Assembly: GCA_020859995.1 (NCBI GenBank)
Contig: JAJBVE010000197.1
Location: 1 to 64,000 of the forward strand
DNA: 64,000 bases
Origin: Clostridiales bacterium
GTDB lineage: Bacteria; Bacillota; Clostridia; Lachnospirales; Lachnospiraceae
Direction of reading: 5' to 3'
The notes beneath the pieces are model-generated. The model saw only the letters and a list, made by a program, of their open reading frames with translations. It ran no database searches and was not told where the DNA came from. The translations under genes and the position numbers were made by a program. Of this stretch, positions 24,539-34,027 are shown piece after piece (position 1 is the first letter of the stretch; every line of letters starts with the position of its first letter).

Positions 24539-26119
24539 TTGACAAAGATTTTCAACGTAAACGGCGCCTGTCGGCCGGAAGTACATTATATGGTAGATAT
24601 CCGGTCGCGGCTGGAAGTAGTTAAAAAAATGGTGGACAACGGCGATTATTTTACGATTAACCGGGCGAGACAATTCGGCAAGACGACTACATTGAACGCG
24701 TTAGCAGATTACCTGAAAAATGATTATACCGTGATCAGCCTGGATTTTCAGACCATGGGAACCTCGTCATTTGAAAATGACCAAAGTTTTGTAGCTACAT
24801 TTTCGAGTGAACTGTTGGATGCCGTTGAAACTTTTCCGGAAGAGATTGAAGAGCAGCTTCTGGCTTTCTCGGAGGAAACGGCCAGGGCTCACTCCCTTAA
24901 CGCGCTTTTCAGAGTGATAAAGTCATGGTGCGGTATGTCAGATAAGAGGATTGTCCTGATTATCGATGAGGTTGATACTGCAACCAATAATCAGGTATTT
25001 ATCGACTTTCTCTCTCAGCTGCGGGCATACTATCTGAAACGGCCGAGAGTTCCCGCTTTCTGGTCTGTCATTCTCGCAGGCGTCTATGATATCAGGAACA
25101 TCCGGCAAAAAATACGCCCGGATGAAGAACATAAGACAAATTCCCCCTGGAACATTGCTGCTGATTTTAATGTCGATATGAGTTTTTCTGTTGCAGATAT
25201 TGCCGGAATGCTAAAGGATTATGAGTCTGACTGGCACACGGATATGGATATTCGGAAAATAGCCGGACTGATCTATGACTATACTTCCGGTTATCCTTAC
25301 CTCGTATCCAGGCTGTGCAAGCTCATGGATGAAACAATAGCCGGACGAGATGATTTCTCAGATAAGCAGGACGCCTGGACCAGTCAGGGTCTGCTGGCGG
25401 CCGTAAAGCTTCTGGAAAATGAAACAAACGCACTGTTTTTATCCCTGAAAGGGAAACTGGTAGATTATCCAAAGCTGCGAAATGTACTGTATGCTCTGCT
25501 GTTCACCGGCAAGCCAGTACCGTTTACCGCGATGAATGATGCAATTGAAATCGCCGCCATGTTCGGCTTTATCCGCAATGAAAATGGGATGGCTGTCATT
25601 TACAATCGGATTTTTGAAACCGTCCTTTATAACTGGTTCATGTCCGACGAGTACGAAACCAGCGGAATTTATGATGCTGCCCTGCGGGAAAAGAATCAGT
25701 TTGTCACAGGCGGCCACCTGAATGTCCGGCGGATTTTGGAGCGATTCGTGGAGAGCTTTGACGATCTGTATGGCGATCAGGATGAAACCTTCCTTGAGGA
25801 TGTCGGAAGACGCTATTTTATGCTGTTTCTAAAGCCCATCATCAACGGAGAGGGTCACTGCTACGTGGAAGCAGAGACCCGCAACCGTGAGCGAACTGAC
25901 CTGGTAATCGACTATCATGGAGAGCAATTCGTAATCGAATGTAAAATATGGCGAGGAAATGCCTATAATGAGCGCGGAGAAGCGCAGCTCGCCGAATATC
26001 TGGATCATTTCCATCTGAAGAAAGGCTATATGCTCAGCTTTAACTTTAATAAAAAGAAAACAATTGGGATAACGGAATTAGTTTTGGGAGATCGGATACT
26101 GATCGAGGCAGTGGTTTAA
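24539..26119 (+). CDS. AAA ATPase with C-terminal PD-(D/E)XK nuclease-like domain
   Basis: 526 aa. The N-terminus (FNVNG-x-CRPEVHYMVDI, then YFTINRARQFGKTTTLNAL) is typical of the AAA-ATPase-like family common in Clostridia and Bacteroidetes; Walker A is ARQFGKTT and Walker B VLIIDEVD. The C-terminal part carries YVEAETRNRERTDLVIDYHGEQFVIECKIWRG, a PD-(D/E)XK nuclease motif (D...E-x-K). I choose TTG 24539 because AAAGGGGG sits 7 bases upstream and homologues start with similar sequence. Role unknown; such proteins are suspected selfish or defence-related nucleases. Confidence 0.85.
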   Translation: MTKIFNVNGACRPEVHYMVDIRSRLEVVKKMVDNGDYFTINRARQFGKTTTLNALADYLKNDYTVISLDFQTMGTSSFENDQSFVATFSSELLDAVETFPEEIEEQLLAFSEETARAHSLNALFRVIKSWCGMSDKRIVLIIDEVDTATNNQVFIDFLSQLRAYYLKRPRVPAFWSVILAGVYDIRNIRQKIRPDEEHKTNSPWNIAADFNVDMSFSVADIAGMLKDYESDWHTDMDIRKIAGLIYDYTSGYPYLVSRLCKLMDETIAGRDDFSDKQDAWTSQGLLAAVKLLENETNALFLSLKGKLVDYPKLRNVLYALLFTGKPVPFTAMNDAIEIAAMFGFIRNENGMAVIYNRIFETVLYNWFMSDEYETSGIYDAALREKNQFVTGGHLNVRRILERFVESFDDLYGDQDETFLEDVGRRYFMLFLKPIINGEGHCYVEAETRNRERTDLVIDYHGEQFVIECKIWRGNAYNERGEAQLAEYLDHFHLKKGYMLSFNFNKKKTIGITELVLGDRILIEAVV

Positions 26120-26304
26120 GTGATTGTTCTGCTTAAATATGGTAATTTATGCGGTTCAAAGAGTAATAATGAATTCATCCAGTTTTAGATGCGTGGTTCA
26201 TGTGAAACAAATGCACTTGTTTTTTAGGGCAGGTTGGAGACTTCTCCATTACCTGCTCTGTTCATTTGAGAATAGAATCAACCCTGGAACTGGACAGTTC
26301 CACG

Positions 26305-26333
26305 TTGACAGTAATTTGCTAAAATGGTAACAT
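26305..26333 (+). promoter_or_regulatory. Promoter of YbaK gene
   Basis: TTGACA (26305-26310), 17-base spacer, TAACAT (26328-26333), 46 bases before ATG 26379. Confidence 0.6.
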
Positions 26334-26378
26334 ATGGATTGCTCAGGGTAAAATGGGCTGCAGGAGGAATAGTTGATT

Positions 26379-26876
26379 ATGTCGATAGAGATTGTAAGAG
26401 AGCACTTAAAGAAATGGAACGTGCAGGATCGGATTCTGGAATTTCCGGTGTCGAGCGCGACCGTTGAGCTGGCGGCGGAGGCCGTGGGCTGTGAGCCCGC
26501 GCGGATTGCAAAGACATTGTCCTTTCTGGTACCGGATAAGGATGAATCAAATCATGCAATTTTGATTGTTGCTGCAGGAGACGCGAAGGTAGATAACAGC
26601 AAGTACAAGCATTATTTTCATACAAAGGCGAAAATGCTAAAGGGCGAACAGGTGACGGAGCTGATCGGACACGCCATCGGCGGCGTCTGCCCGTTTGGCG
26701 TGAAAGAGGGGACGGAGATTTTTCTGGATGTTTCACTGAAACGGTTTGAGACAGTGTTCCCGGCCGCCGGAAGCTCGAACAGCGCCATTGAGGTGACGAT
26801 GGAGGAGCTGGAGCGGTTTTCTGGCAGCCGTACCTGGGTGGATTTGTGTAAGGGATGGCAGGCGGATGAGACATGA
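26379..26876 (+). CDS. YbaK/EbsC family aminoacyl-tRNA deacylase
   Basis: 165 aa. The YbaK fold is indicated by ARIAKTLSFLV (the catalytic Lys region), ILIVAAGDAKVDNSKYK, and HAIGGVCPFGVKEGTEIFLD, the conserved G-G-x-x-P-x-G loop. Members hydrolyse mischarged Cys- or Ala-tRNA(Pro) in trans. ATG 26379 lies 11 bases after AGGAGG; the upstream TTG is too close to the site. Monocistronic by its own promoter. Confidence 0.9.
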   Translation: MSIEIVREHLKKWNVQDRILEFPVSSATVELAAEAVGCEPARIAKTLSFLVPDKDESNHAILIVAAGDAKVDNSKYKHYFHTKAKMLKGEQVTELIGHAIGGVCPFGVKEGTEIFLDVSLKRFETVFPAAGSSNSAIEVTMEELERFSGSRTWVDLCKGWQADET

Positions 26877-27089
26877 GTTACAAAGAATGATAGCTGCCAG
26901 ATGCAGATGAATTATGAATGCCGGCGTTGGCTGCGGATGAGATATAAGCAGACCTGCTGAGAACAGAACTGGCATAAACGTGGAGATATCAGCCATGGGA
27001 CAAACATTGGATGAACTGCAGACTCGGCCGCGGGTTTTCGGGAGGAATTACTGCAGAAATGGCTGCGAATTTCCGGGAGGAATTGTGGA

Positions 27090-28964
27090 ATGTGGAAATT
27101 ATTGAAATATATGAAAGCTTACAGAAAGGAATCCTTCTGCGCGCCGCTTTTTAAGCTGCTGGAGGCTTCCTTTGAGCTGCTGGTGCCACTGGTGATGGCA
27201 CGCATCATCGACGTGGGCATTAAGAATCAGGACACGGCTTATATTCTGCGCATGTGTCTGCTGATGGTTGCGCTGGGCGTGATCGGTCTGGTATGCGCGG
27301 TTACGGCTCAGTATTTTTCTGCGAAGGCGGCGGTCGGATTTTCCGCAAAGCTGCGTGAGGTATTGTTTGCGCATGTACAGTCGCTTTCCTTCACGGAACA
27401 GGATGATATCGGCACGTCCACGCTGATTACGCGGATGACGAGTGATATCAATCAGGTGCAGTCAGGCGTGAATCTGTTTTTGCGGCTGTTTCTGCGCTCT
27501 CCGTTTATTGTATTCGGCGCAATGGCCATGGCATTTACGATTGATGTGAAGGCGGCGTTTGTATTTGTTGTGGTCATCCCGATTCTTTGTGTGATTGTCT
27601 TTGGCATCATGCTGATCAGTATCCCGATGTACCGGCGCGTACAGGAACGCCTCGACGCGGTGGTGCGCCTGACCCGCGAAAATCTGCTGGGTGTGCGTGT
27701 GATCCGGGCCTTTTGCAGGGAACCAGAGGAGGTCAGAGACTTTGAAGGAAAGAATGAGCTGCTGGTGAAAGCTCAGCTGCTCTCCGGGCGTATTTCGGCG
27801 ATGATGAACCCGATGACCTACGTGGTGATCAATATGGGGCTGGTCGTGCTTTTGTATGTTGGTGCTTCACGGGTAGACTCCGGACTGATCACGCAGGGCA
27901 GCGTCGTGGCGCTGGTCAATTATATGTCGCAGATCCTGGTGGAGCTGGTGAAGCTGGCCAACCTGATCATCACCGTGACCAAGGCGATTGCCTGCGGCAA
28001 TCGGATCCAGAGCGTGCTGGAGGTGCCGGCCGGGATGGAGACACCGGAGCAGGATGCGGCATCAAAATCAGAGACGCAGACAGGCGCTGGAAGGCTTTCA
28101 CAGAAAGGCTTTGCGGACTTTCCAGATAAATCGGATGAGGACAGAGAAAACGCCGTGGTCGCCTTCGACCATGTGAACTTCAGCTATCGCAGCGCGGGCG
28201 CAGATGCTTTAAGCGACTTGACCTTTGCTGCGCACCGGGGAGAGACGATCGGCATCATCGGCGGGACCGGTTCCGGGAAAACCTCACTGGTCAGCCTGAT
28301 TCCCCGCTTTTATGATGTGCGTTCCGGCAGTGTGAAGGTTGACGGCAGGGATGTGCGTGAATATCCGCTGGAGGAGCTGCGCAGGAAGGTCGGCATTGTG
28401 ATGCAGAAGCCAGTGCTGTTTAAGGGCACTATCCGCAGCAATCTGCTCTGGGGGAATGAGGACGCGACCGATGAGGATCTTATTGAGGCGGTCCGCGCTG
28501 CTCAGGCGGAGGATGTAGTACTTTCAAAGGGACTCGAAGAAGTCGCTCATTCGAAAGGGCAGGATGACACTGCGCTCCTTCGAGGTCTGGACGCGGCGGT
28601 GGAGCAGGAAGGGCGCAATTTCTCCGGCGGTCAGAAGCAGCGTCTGACGATTGCGCGCGCGCTGGTGCGCCATCCGGAAATCCTGATTCTGGACGACAGT
28701 GCTTCCGCTCTGGATTTTGCGACCGACGCGAGGCTGCGCGGGGCGATCCGCAGGCTGAACGAAAAAGGAGACCTGACGGTATTCATCGTTTCACAGCGCA
28801 CCTCGTCCATTGCTCACGCGGACAAGATCATTGTACTGGAGGATGGACATGTGGCAGGCATTGGTACGCACAAAGAACTGCTTGCGTCCTGTGAAGTGTA
28901 CCAGGAAACGCATTATTCGCAGTTTCCGAAGACAGAGACGGCTGATAAGGGGGTGTTGGCATGA
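27090..28964 (+). CDS. ABC exporter subunit with degenerate ATP site (heterodimer half 1)
   Basis: 624 aa: six membrane helices (about residues 15-300) fused to an ATPase. Walker A GGTGSGKTS, signature FSGGQKQR, Walker B LILDDSASALD. The catalytic Glu is replaced by Asp (DDSAS instead of DEATS) and the switch His by Gln (VSQRTSS). This is the pattern of the non-catalytic half of heterodimeric exporters such as TM287/288 or BmrCD. A linker (about 315-350) and a segment before the signature (about 475-505) are unusually long. Exports drugs or lipids. The next gene overlaps by 4 bases. Confidence 0.9.
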   Translation: MWKLLKYMKAYRKESFCAPLFKLLEASFELLVPLVMARIIDVGIKNQDTAYILRMCLLMVALGVIGLVCAVTAQYFSAKAAVGFSAKLREVLFAHVQSLSFTEQDDIGTSTLITRMTSDINQVQSGVNLFLRLFLRSPFIVFGAMAMAFTIDVKAAFVFVVVIPILCVIVFGIMLISIPMYRRVQERLDAVVRLTRENLLGVRVIRAFCREPEEVRDFEGKNELLVKAQLLSGRISAMMNPMTYVVINMGLVVLLYVGASRVDSGLITQGSVVALVNYMSQILVELVKLANLIITVTKAIACGNRIQSVLEVPAGMETPEQDAASKSETQTGAGRLSQKGFADFPDKSDEDRENAVVAFDHVNFSYRSAGADALSDLTFAAHRGETIGIIGGTGSGKTSLVSLIPRFYDVRSGSVKVDGRDVREYPLEELRRKVGIVMQKPVLFKGTIRSNLLWGNEDATDEDLIEAVRAAQAEDVVLSKGLEEVAHSKGQDDTALLRGLDAAVEQEGRNFSGGQKQRLTIARALVRHPEILILDDSASALDFATDARLRGAIRRLNEKGDLTVFIVSQRTSSIAHADKIIVLEDGHVAGIGTHKELLASCEVYQETHYSQFPKTETADKGVLA

Positions 28965-30721
28965 AAAAGAAAAGTGGGCAGGCAGAAGTATTAAAGCGAG
29001 TGCTGCAGTGTATCCGGCCGCATGCGCCGATTGTACTGCTTTCTCTGATCATGGCGGTGATTTCGGTCGTGCTGACGCTTTATCTGCCGGTGCTGACCGG
29101 TCAGATTGTGGATCTCATCATCGGTCCTGGCGAGGTGGATTTTGAAGCAATTTTTGGGATCATGCATAAAATGGCGGCCGCAATTCTTTTCACAGCGCTG
29201 GCGCAGTGGCTGATGAATATTTTTAATAACCGGATCGTCTACCGCGTTTCGAGCGAGGTACGTCAGCAGGCCTTTCGAAAGATCGAAATTCTGCCGCTGG
29301 GGTATCTGGATACGCATTCCTCCGGAGAGATGGTCAGCCGTGTCATCGCGGATGTCGACCAGTTTTCCGACGGATTGCTGATGGGTTTTACCCAGCTGTT
29401 TACCGGCGTCGTGACGATCGTGGGCACCCTGTTTTTCATGCTTTCGGTGAATGTGCGTATCACACTGGTGGTGGTCATACTGACTCCGGTGTCTTTGCTG
29501 GTGGCGAATTTTATTGCGAAGCGGACCTATTCGATGTTCCGCAAACAGTCTGAGACGCGCGGGGAACAGACCGCACTGATTGACGAGATGATCGGAAATC
29601 AGAAGGTCGTGCAGGCCTATGGGCAGGAGGCGCGCGTGCAGGAGCAGTTTAACGAGGTAAACGCCCGGCTTTCCCAGTATTCTCTGCGCGCGATCTTTTT
29701 CTCCTCGCTCACCAACCCGTGCACACGCTTTGTCAACAGCCTGGTCTATACCGGAGTCGGCCTGACAGGCGCACTTTCAGTGGTGGGCGGTCTGATGAGT
29801 GTCGGACAGCTCTCCGCATTTTTATCCTACGCGAACCAGTACACCAAGCCATTTAACGAGATCTCCGGCGTGGTGACGGAGCTGCAGAACGCGATTGCCT
29901 GTGCGGGCCGGATTTTTGAACTGATTGATGCCCAGGCAGAAAAGCCGGACGCCGCTCCGGCAAAGGAGCTGCCGTCCGATCCGGGTGCAGTCACTCTGGA
30001 TCATGTGAGCTTTTCCTATTCAAAAGAAGCGCCTTTGATTGAGAACTTTAATCTCGCCGTGCATCCGGGGCAGCGGGTTGCGATCGTCGGCCCGACCGGC
30101 TGCGGCAAGACAACCATGATCAACCTGCTGATGCGGTTTTATGACGTGGACGGAGGAAGCATTTCTATTGAAGAAAGAGATATCCGCAGCCTCAAACGCT
30201 CTGACCTGCGCAGCGCCTACGGAATGGTGCTGCAGGATACCTGGCTGCGGGCGGGCACCATCCGGGAAAATATCGCCATGGGGCGTCCGGACGCGACGGA
30301 AGAGGAGATTATTCAGGCAGCGAAGGATTCCCATGCACACAGCTTTATCCGCAGGCTCCCCCAGGGCTATGACACCGTGATCGGCGAAAACGGCGGCAAT
30401 CTCTCCCAGGGACAGAAGCAGCTGCTGTGCATCGCCCGCGTGATGCTGACTCTGCCGCCGATGCTGATTCTCGATGAGGCGACCTCCTCCATCGATACCC
30501 GTACGGAAATCCGCATCCAGCAGGCCTTCCAGAAGATGATGCAGGGCCGTACCAGCTTCATTGTGGCGCACCGACTCTCTACCATTCAGAACGCGGACGT
30601 GATTCTGGTCATGAAGGACGGCCATATCATCGAACAGGGGACGCATCAGGAGCTTCTTGAAAAAGCCGGTTTCTATGCGAATCTTTATAACAGCCAGTTT
30701 GTAATGCCGGGACAGGTGTGA
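28961..30721 (+). CDS. ABC exporter subunit with canonical ATP site (heterodimer half 2)
   Basis: 586 aa. Six helices in the first 320 residues, then a complete ATPase: Walker A GPTGCGKTT, signature LSQGQKQLL, Walker B MLILDEATSSID, switch His in VAHRLSTI. It starts inside the stop codon of the previous gene (ATGA overlap), so the two halves are made together and should form one exporter with a single fully active ATP site. Substrate unknown. Confidence 0.92.
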   Translation: MKKKSGQAEVLKRVLQCIRPHAPIVLLSLIMAVISVVLTLYLPVLTGQIVDLIIGPGEVDFEAIFGIMHKMAAAILFTALAQWLMNIFNNRIVYRVSSEVRQQAFRKIEILPLGYLDTHSSGEMVSRVIADVDQFSDGLLMGFTQLFTGVVTIVGTLFFMLSVNVRITLVVVILTPVSLLVANFIAKRTYSMFRKQSETRGEQTALIDEMIGNQKVVQAYGQEARVQEQFNEVNARLSQYSLRAIFFSSLTNPCTRFVNSLVYTGVGLTGALSVVGGLMSVGQLSAFLSYANQYTKPFNEISGVVTELQNAIACAGRIFELIDAQAEKPDAAPAKELPSDPGAVTLDHVSFSYSKEAPLIENFNLAVHPGQRVAIVGPTGCGKTTMINLLMRFYDVDGGSISIEERDIRSLKRSDLRSAYGMVLQDTWLRAGTIRENIAMGRPDATEEEIIQAAKDSHAHSFIRRLPQGYDTVIGENGGNLSQGQKQLLCIARVMLTLPPMLILDEATSSIDTRTEIRIQQAFQKMMQGRTSFIVAHRLSTIQNADVILVMKDGHIIEQGTHQELLEKAGFYANLYNSQFVMPGQV

Positions 30722-30947
30722 TGCTGGCGTTGGTCCGGACAGGCTTTCGAAAGCGTAACCGTTGTCTTTTTAATTTTACAACAATTTCCCTTGAAATTTC
30801 GGCTCAAATCTATTACCATGAGGATAGCAGATGAGCGTTTTCGGGATATCTGTGCGTTACACATTTTGGCGCCGGCTATATGTGCGGCAAAGACACATGT
30901 ACCGGATTTGACCAGGCGGATGGAACCGCCGGAATGGAGGGATTCCT

Positions 30948-31388
30948 ATGGCAATTGGTATGCAGGCTTTTCTCTGGCTGGCTTTGCTGGTGCTTTTGCT
31001 GCTGATTGAGGCTATCACTCTGGGACTTACGACGATCTGGTTCGCCGGGGGCGCACTGGTCGCGTTTATTCTGGCAATTTTGCGGATGAGTCCGGCTGTG
31101 CAGGCCGCTGCATTCTGCCTGGTATCGGTGCTGCTGTTGGTATTTACCAGGCCAGTCGCTGCCCGCTGGCTGAACCGGGACCGGACGCGGACGAATGTGC
31201 AGAGCCTGATCGGAGAGAGGGCAGTGGTCACAGAGAAAATTGACAATCTGGCAGCTGCCGGACAGGTGCAGGTGCACGGACAGTACTGGACGGCGCGCGC
31301 GGCGGAAGAGTCAGGAGTCATTGAAACAGGGAAAAATGTTATGATTGAAGAAATCAGCGGGGTAAAGCTGATCGTAAAGGAGGTTTAA
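30948..31388 (+). CDS. NfeD family membrane protein
   Basis: 146 aa. Two to three membrane helices (about residues 6-24, 28-48, 50-68) and a C-terminal OB-fold domain (SLIGERAVVTEKIDNLAAAGQVQVHGQYWTARA) typical of NfeD. NfeD proteins partner stomatin-like SPFH proteins, which is exactly the downstream neighbour 2 bases later. GGAGG at 30936-30940 precedes ATG 30948. Confidence 0.88.
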   Translation: MAIGMQAFLWLALLVLLLLIEAITLGLTTIWFAGGALVAFILAILRMSPAVQAAAFCLVSVLLLVFTRPVAARWLNRDRTRTNVQSLIGERAVVTEKIDNLAAAGQVQVHGQYWTARAAEESGVIETGKNVMIEEISGVKLIVKEV

Positions 31389-31390
31389 AA

Positions 31391-32347
31391 ATGGTGAATG
31401 GAAACAGCAGCTGGGTAAGCTTTGGCATCGGAACGGTTTTAGTAATTATTTTGATTTTGGTAGCACTATGGATTCTCGCGTCCTGCATCAAAATTGTACC
31501 GCAGGCACAGGCGATTGTCCTGGAGCGTCTGGGAGGCTATCAGGCGACCTGGGATGTGGGACTGCATTTTAAAGTGCCGTTCATCGACCGCGTGGCCAGA
31601 CGTGTGAATTTAAAGGAGCAGGTTGTGGACTTTGACCCGCAGCCGGTGATTACCAAGGATAATGTTACCATGCAGATCGATACGGTTGTATTTTTCCAGA
31701 TCACAGATCCGAAGCTCTACGCCTACGGCGTGGAAAATCCGATCATGGCGATTGAAAACCTGACCGCTACAACGCTGAGAAACATCATCGGCGATATGGA
31801 GCTGGATCAGACGCTGACCTCGCGTGAGGTGATCAATACACAGATGCGCGCGACACTGGACGTGGCGACAGACCCCTGGGGCATCAAAGTCAACCGGGTT
31901 GAGCTGAAAAACATCCTGCCGCCGTCACAGATCATTGACGCGATGGAGAAGCAGATGAAGGCCGAGCGTGAGCGCCGTGAGGCGATCCTGAAAGCCGAGG
32001 GTGAAAAGAAATCCTCTATCCTTGTAGCCGAGGGACAGAAGCAGTCGGCAATCCTGGACGCGGAGGCAGAAAAGCAGGCAGCGATCCTCCGCGCGGAGGC
32101 GCAGAAGGAAAAAATGATCCGCGAAGCCGAAGGTGAGGCAGAGGCGATTCTGAAGATCAATCAGGCAAAGGCAGAGGGCATCCGGCTGATCCGGGAGGCG
32201 GAAGCAGACCAGGCTGTGCTGACGCTTAAGAGCTTTGAGGCACTTGAGAAGGTTGCAGACGGCCAGGCAACGAAGATTATTATCCCGTCGGATCTGCAGA
32301 ATGTTGCCGGACTGGTTACAGCGGCTGTGGAAGTCGCGAAGAGTTGA
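31391..32347 (+). CDS. SPFH/Band 7 stomatin-like protein
   Basis: 318 aa. An N-terminal membrane anchor (about 13-31) is followed by a prohibitin-like domain (IVPQAQAIVLERLGGYQATWDVG; VVDFDPQPVITKDNVTMQIDTVV) and a long coiled coil with repeated AEGEK/AEAEK units (about 195-275) ending in LKSFEALEKVADGQATKIIIPSDLQ. Members scaffold membrane microdomains and modulate membrane proteases. Forms an operon with the NfeD gene. Confidence 0.92.
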   Translation: MVNGNSSWVSFGIGTVLVIILILVALWILASCIKIVPQAQAIVLERLGGYQATWDVGLHFKVPFIDRVARRVNLKEQVVDFDPQPVITKDNVTMQIDTVVFFQITDPKLYAYGVENPIMAIENLTATTLRNIIGDMELDQTLTSREVINTQMRATLDVATDPWGIKVNRVELKNILPPSQIIDAMEKQMKAERERREAILKAEGEKKSSILVAEGQKQSAILDAEAEKQAAILRAEAQKEKMIREAEGEAEAILKINQAKAEGIRLIREAEADQAVLTLKSFEALEKVADGQATKIIIPSDLQNVAGLVTAAVEVAKS

Positions 32348-32594
32348 ACTGAATGCAGTGCAGGACATCCTTGTGGATTTTAAGGCGATCAGTACGAGGA
32401 AATATTGTGCGGCACTGCCAGATAAAGATATCATATATCGGACCCGTAGACAGGTATGATGTCTGTCCCGGTATGCAAAACTAAGAGAGTACACACACGA
32501 AGTTTTTTCGTGACAGAACGAGAGCGCGCCTGCAGTGAAATTGCCTTCGGCAATGGGCAGGTGCGCTGGTGGTAAGGAAAGAGGACGAGTAATC
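32348..32594. other. Intergenic region with hairpins upstream of argF
   Basis: 247 bases without a convincing gene. Contains an AGACAGG/CTGTC hairpin near 32449 and the second copy of a 49-bp dispersed repeat. The argF promoter is not clear. Confidence 0.5.
32529..32577 (+). repeat. 49-bp dispersed intergenic repeat, copy 2
   Basis: CCTGCAGTGAAATTGCCTTC... is an 80% ungapped match to 19545-19593. In this copy ATTGCC-ttc-GGCAAT forms an inner stem and GCGC..CCTGC/GCAGG..GCGC an outer stem. Confidence 0.55.
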
Positions 32595-33581
32595 ATGAAC
32601 TTAACAGGCAGAAATTTTCTGACACTAAAGGATTATACACCGCAGGAGATCGAGTATCTGCTGGATCTGGCGGCAGAATTGAAAGCGAAGAAAAAGGCGG
32701 GAGTAGTAGAACAGCCGCTTGCCGGGAAAAATATTGCGCTGATCTTTGAAAAAACCAGCACCCGCACCCGCTGCTCCTTTGAGGTGGCTTCTCATGACCT
32801 GGGGGCACATGTGACTTATCTGGATCCGTCAGGCTCCCAGATCGGCAAAAAGGAGAGCATCCGCGACACGGCCCGTGTGCTGGGGAGGATGTTTGACGGT
32901 ATCGAGTACCGCGGCTACGGCCAGGAGATCGTTGAAGAGCTTGCGAAATATGCAGGGGTTCCGGTATGGAACGGCCTGACAAATGAGTATCATCCGACTC
33001 AGATTCTTGCGGATCTGCTTACCGTGCGTGAGCATTTAGGGGAGCTGAAGGGCAAAAAGTTTGCTTATTTTGGCGATGCCCGCTACAATATGGGAAATTC
33101 TTTGATGATCGGCTGCGCAAAGATGGGCATGCATTTCATAGCCTGCACAGCGAAGGAATATTTTCCAAATCCGGAGCTTGTCGCATTGTGTCAGACCTAC
33201 GCATCAGAAAGCGGCGGCTCGGTGACGCTGACTGATTCCGTGGAGCAGGGCGCCGTGGACGCGGATATCCTTTATACGGACGTCTGGGTATCCATGGGCG
33301 AGCCTGACGAAGTCTGGGCAGAGCGGATACAGGCTCTTCTGCCCTATCAGGTCAACGCAAAGGTACTTTCACTGGCGAAAAAGGACGCGATCTTCATGCA
33401 TTGTCTGCCCGCTTTCCACGATTTGAAGACGACGATCGGACGGCAGGTTTATGAGAAATTCGGCCTGACTGAGATGGAAGTGACAGATGAAGTGTTTGAG
33501 TCGCCTCAGTCCGTTGTATTTGACGAGGCGGAAAACCGCATGCATACGATCAAGGCAGTCATTGCGGCGACACTTTCGTAA
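32595..33581 (+). CDS. argF: Ornithine carbamoyltransferase
   Basis: 328 aa. Carbamoyl-phosphate loop [13 protein letters not shown] (about residues 52-64), [11 protein letters not shown], and the ornithine-binding HCLPAFHD near residue 272 are all present. It converts ornithine and carbamoyl phosphate to citrulline in arginine synthesis (or catabolism by the reverse reaction). AAGAGGACG precedes ATG 32595. No other arg gene adjacent, so biosynthetic versus ADI-pathway role cannot be settled here. Confidence 0.93.
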   Translation: MNLTGRNFLTLKDYTPQEIEYLLDLAAELKAKKKAGVVEQPLAGKNIALIFEKTSTRTRCSFEVASHDLGAHVTYLDPSGSQIGKKESIRDTARVLGRMFDGIEYRGYGQEIVEELAKYAGVPVWNGLTNEYHPTQILADLLTVREHLGELKGKKFAYFGDARYNMGNSLMIGCAKMGMHFIACTAKEYFPNPELVALCQTYASESGGSVTLTDSVEQGAVDADILYTDVWVSMGEPDEVWAERIQALLPYQVNAKVLSLAKKDAIFMHCLPAFHDLKTTIGRQVYEKFGLTEMEVTDEVFESPQSVVFDEAENRMHTIKAVIAATLS

Positions 33582-33694
33582 ATACTTGTGTGCCGTTGTG
33601 ACCAGAATGTATGCGTAGGTACTTCGCTGCCTGGCTGCCGTGTAAAGGTGTTATCGTCATTCCGGCACAGAAGGTAAAGAATAAGAGGGATACC

Positions 33695-33985
33695 ATGCGA
33701 AAAAGCAGGAGAAAAGCCGACATTAAAATAGAAGAGGCGGATATCCGCAGAGGCGAATGGTTTGGAAGCGTAACCGCAGTTTTGCTTATCGCGCTGAGTA
33801 TCTTCTTTATGAGCGGATTTCTGCAGAATTTCTGGGTGCTGAGTTTTATTCAGCTGCTGGGGATTCTTATGAATCTGGCTGTCTGCCTGGTGTCCCTGGT
33901 ACGAAGGAACATGTTTGTCACAGGACTTTCTTTGCTGCTGCTTTTAGGAGAAGCAGTGGCAATTGTTTATTTTATATTGTTTTGA
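33695..33985 (+). CDS. Small membrane protein
   Basis: 96 aa. A basic N-terminus (MRKSRRKADIKIEE) is followed by three hydrophobic helices (about residues 25-43, 46-68, 73-95). ATAAGAGGGATACC precedes ATG 33695; the upstream extension is not convincing. I do not recognise the family. It lies between argF and birA on the same strand. Confidence 0.55.
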   Translation: MRKSRRKADIKIEEADIRRGEWFGSVTAVLLIALSIFFMSGFLQNFWVLSFIQLLGILMNLAVCLVSLVRRNMFVTGLSLLLLLGEAVAIVYFILF

Positions 33986-34027
33986 AAAGAACAGGGAACT
34001 CCCTGTATGAAGTCGGAAGGATTGGCT

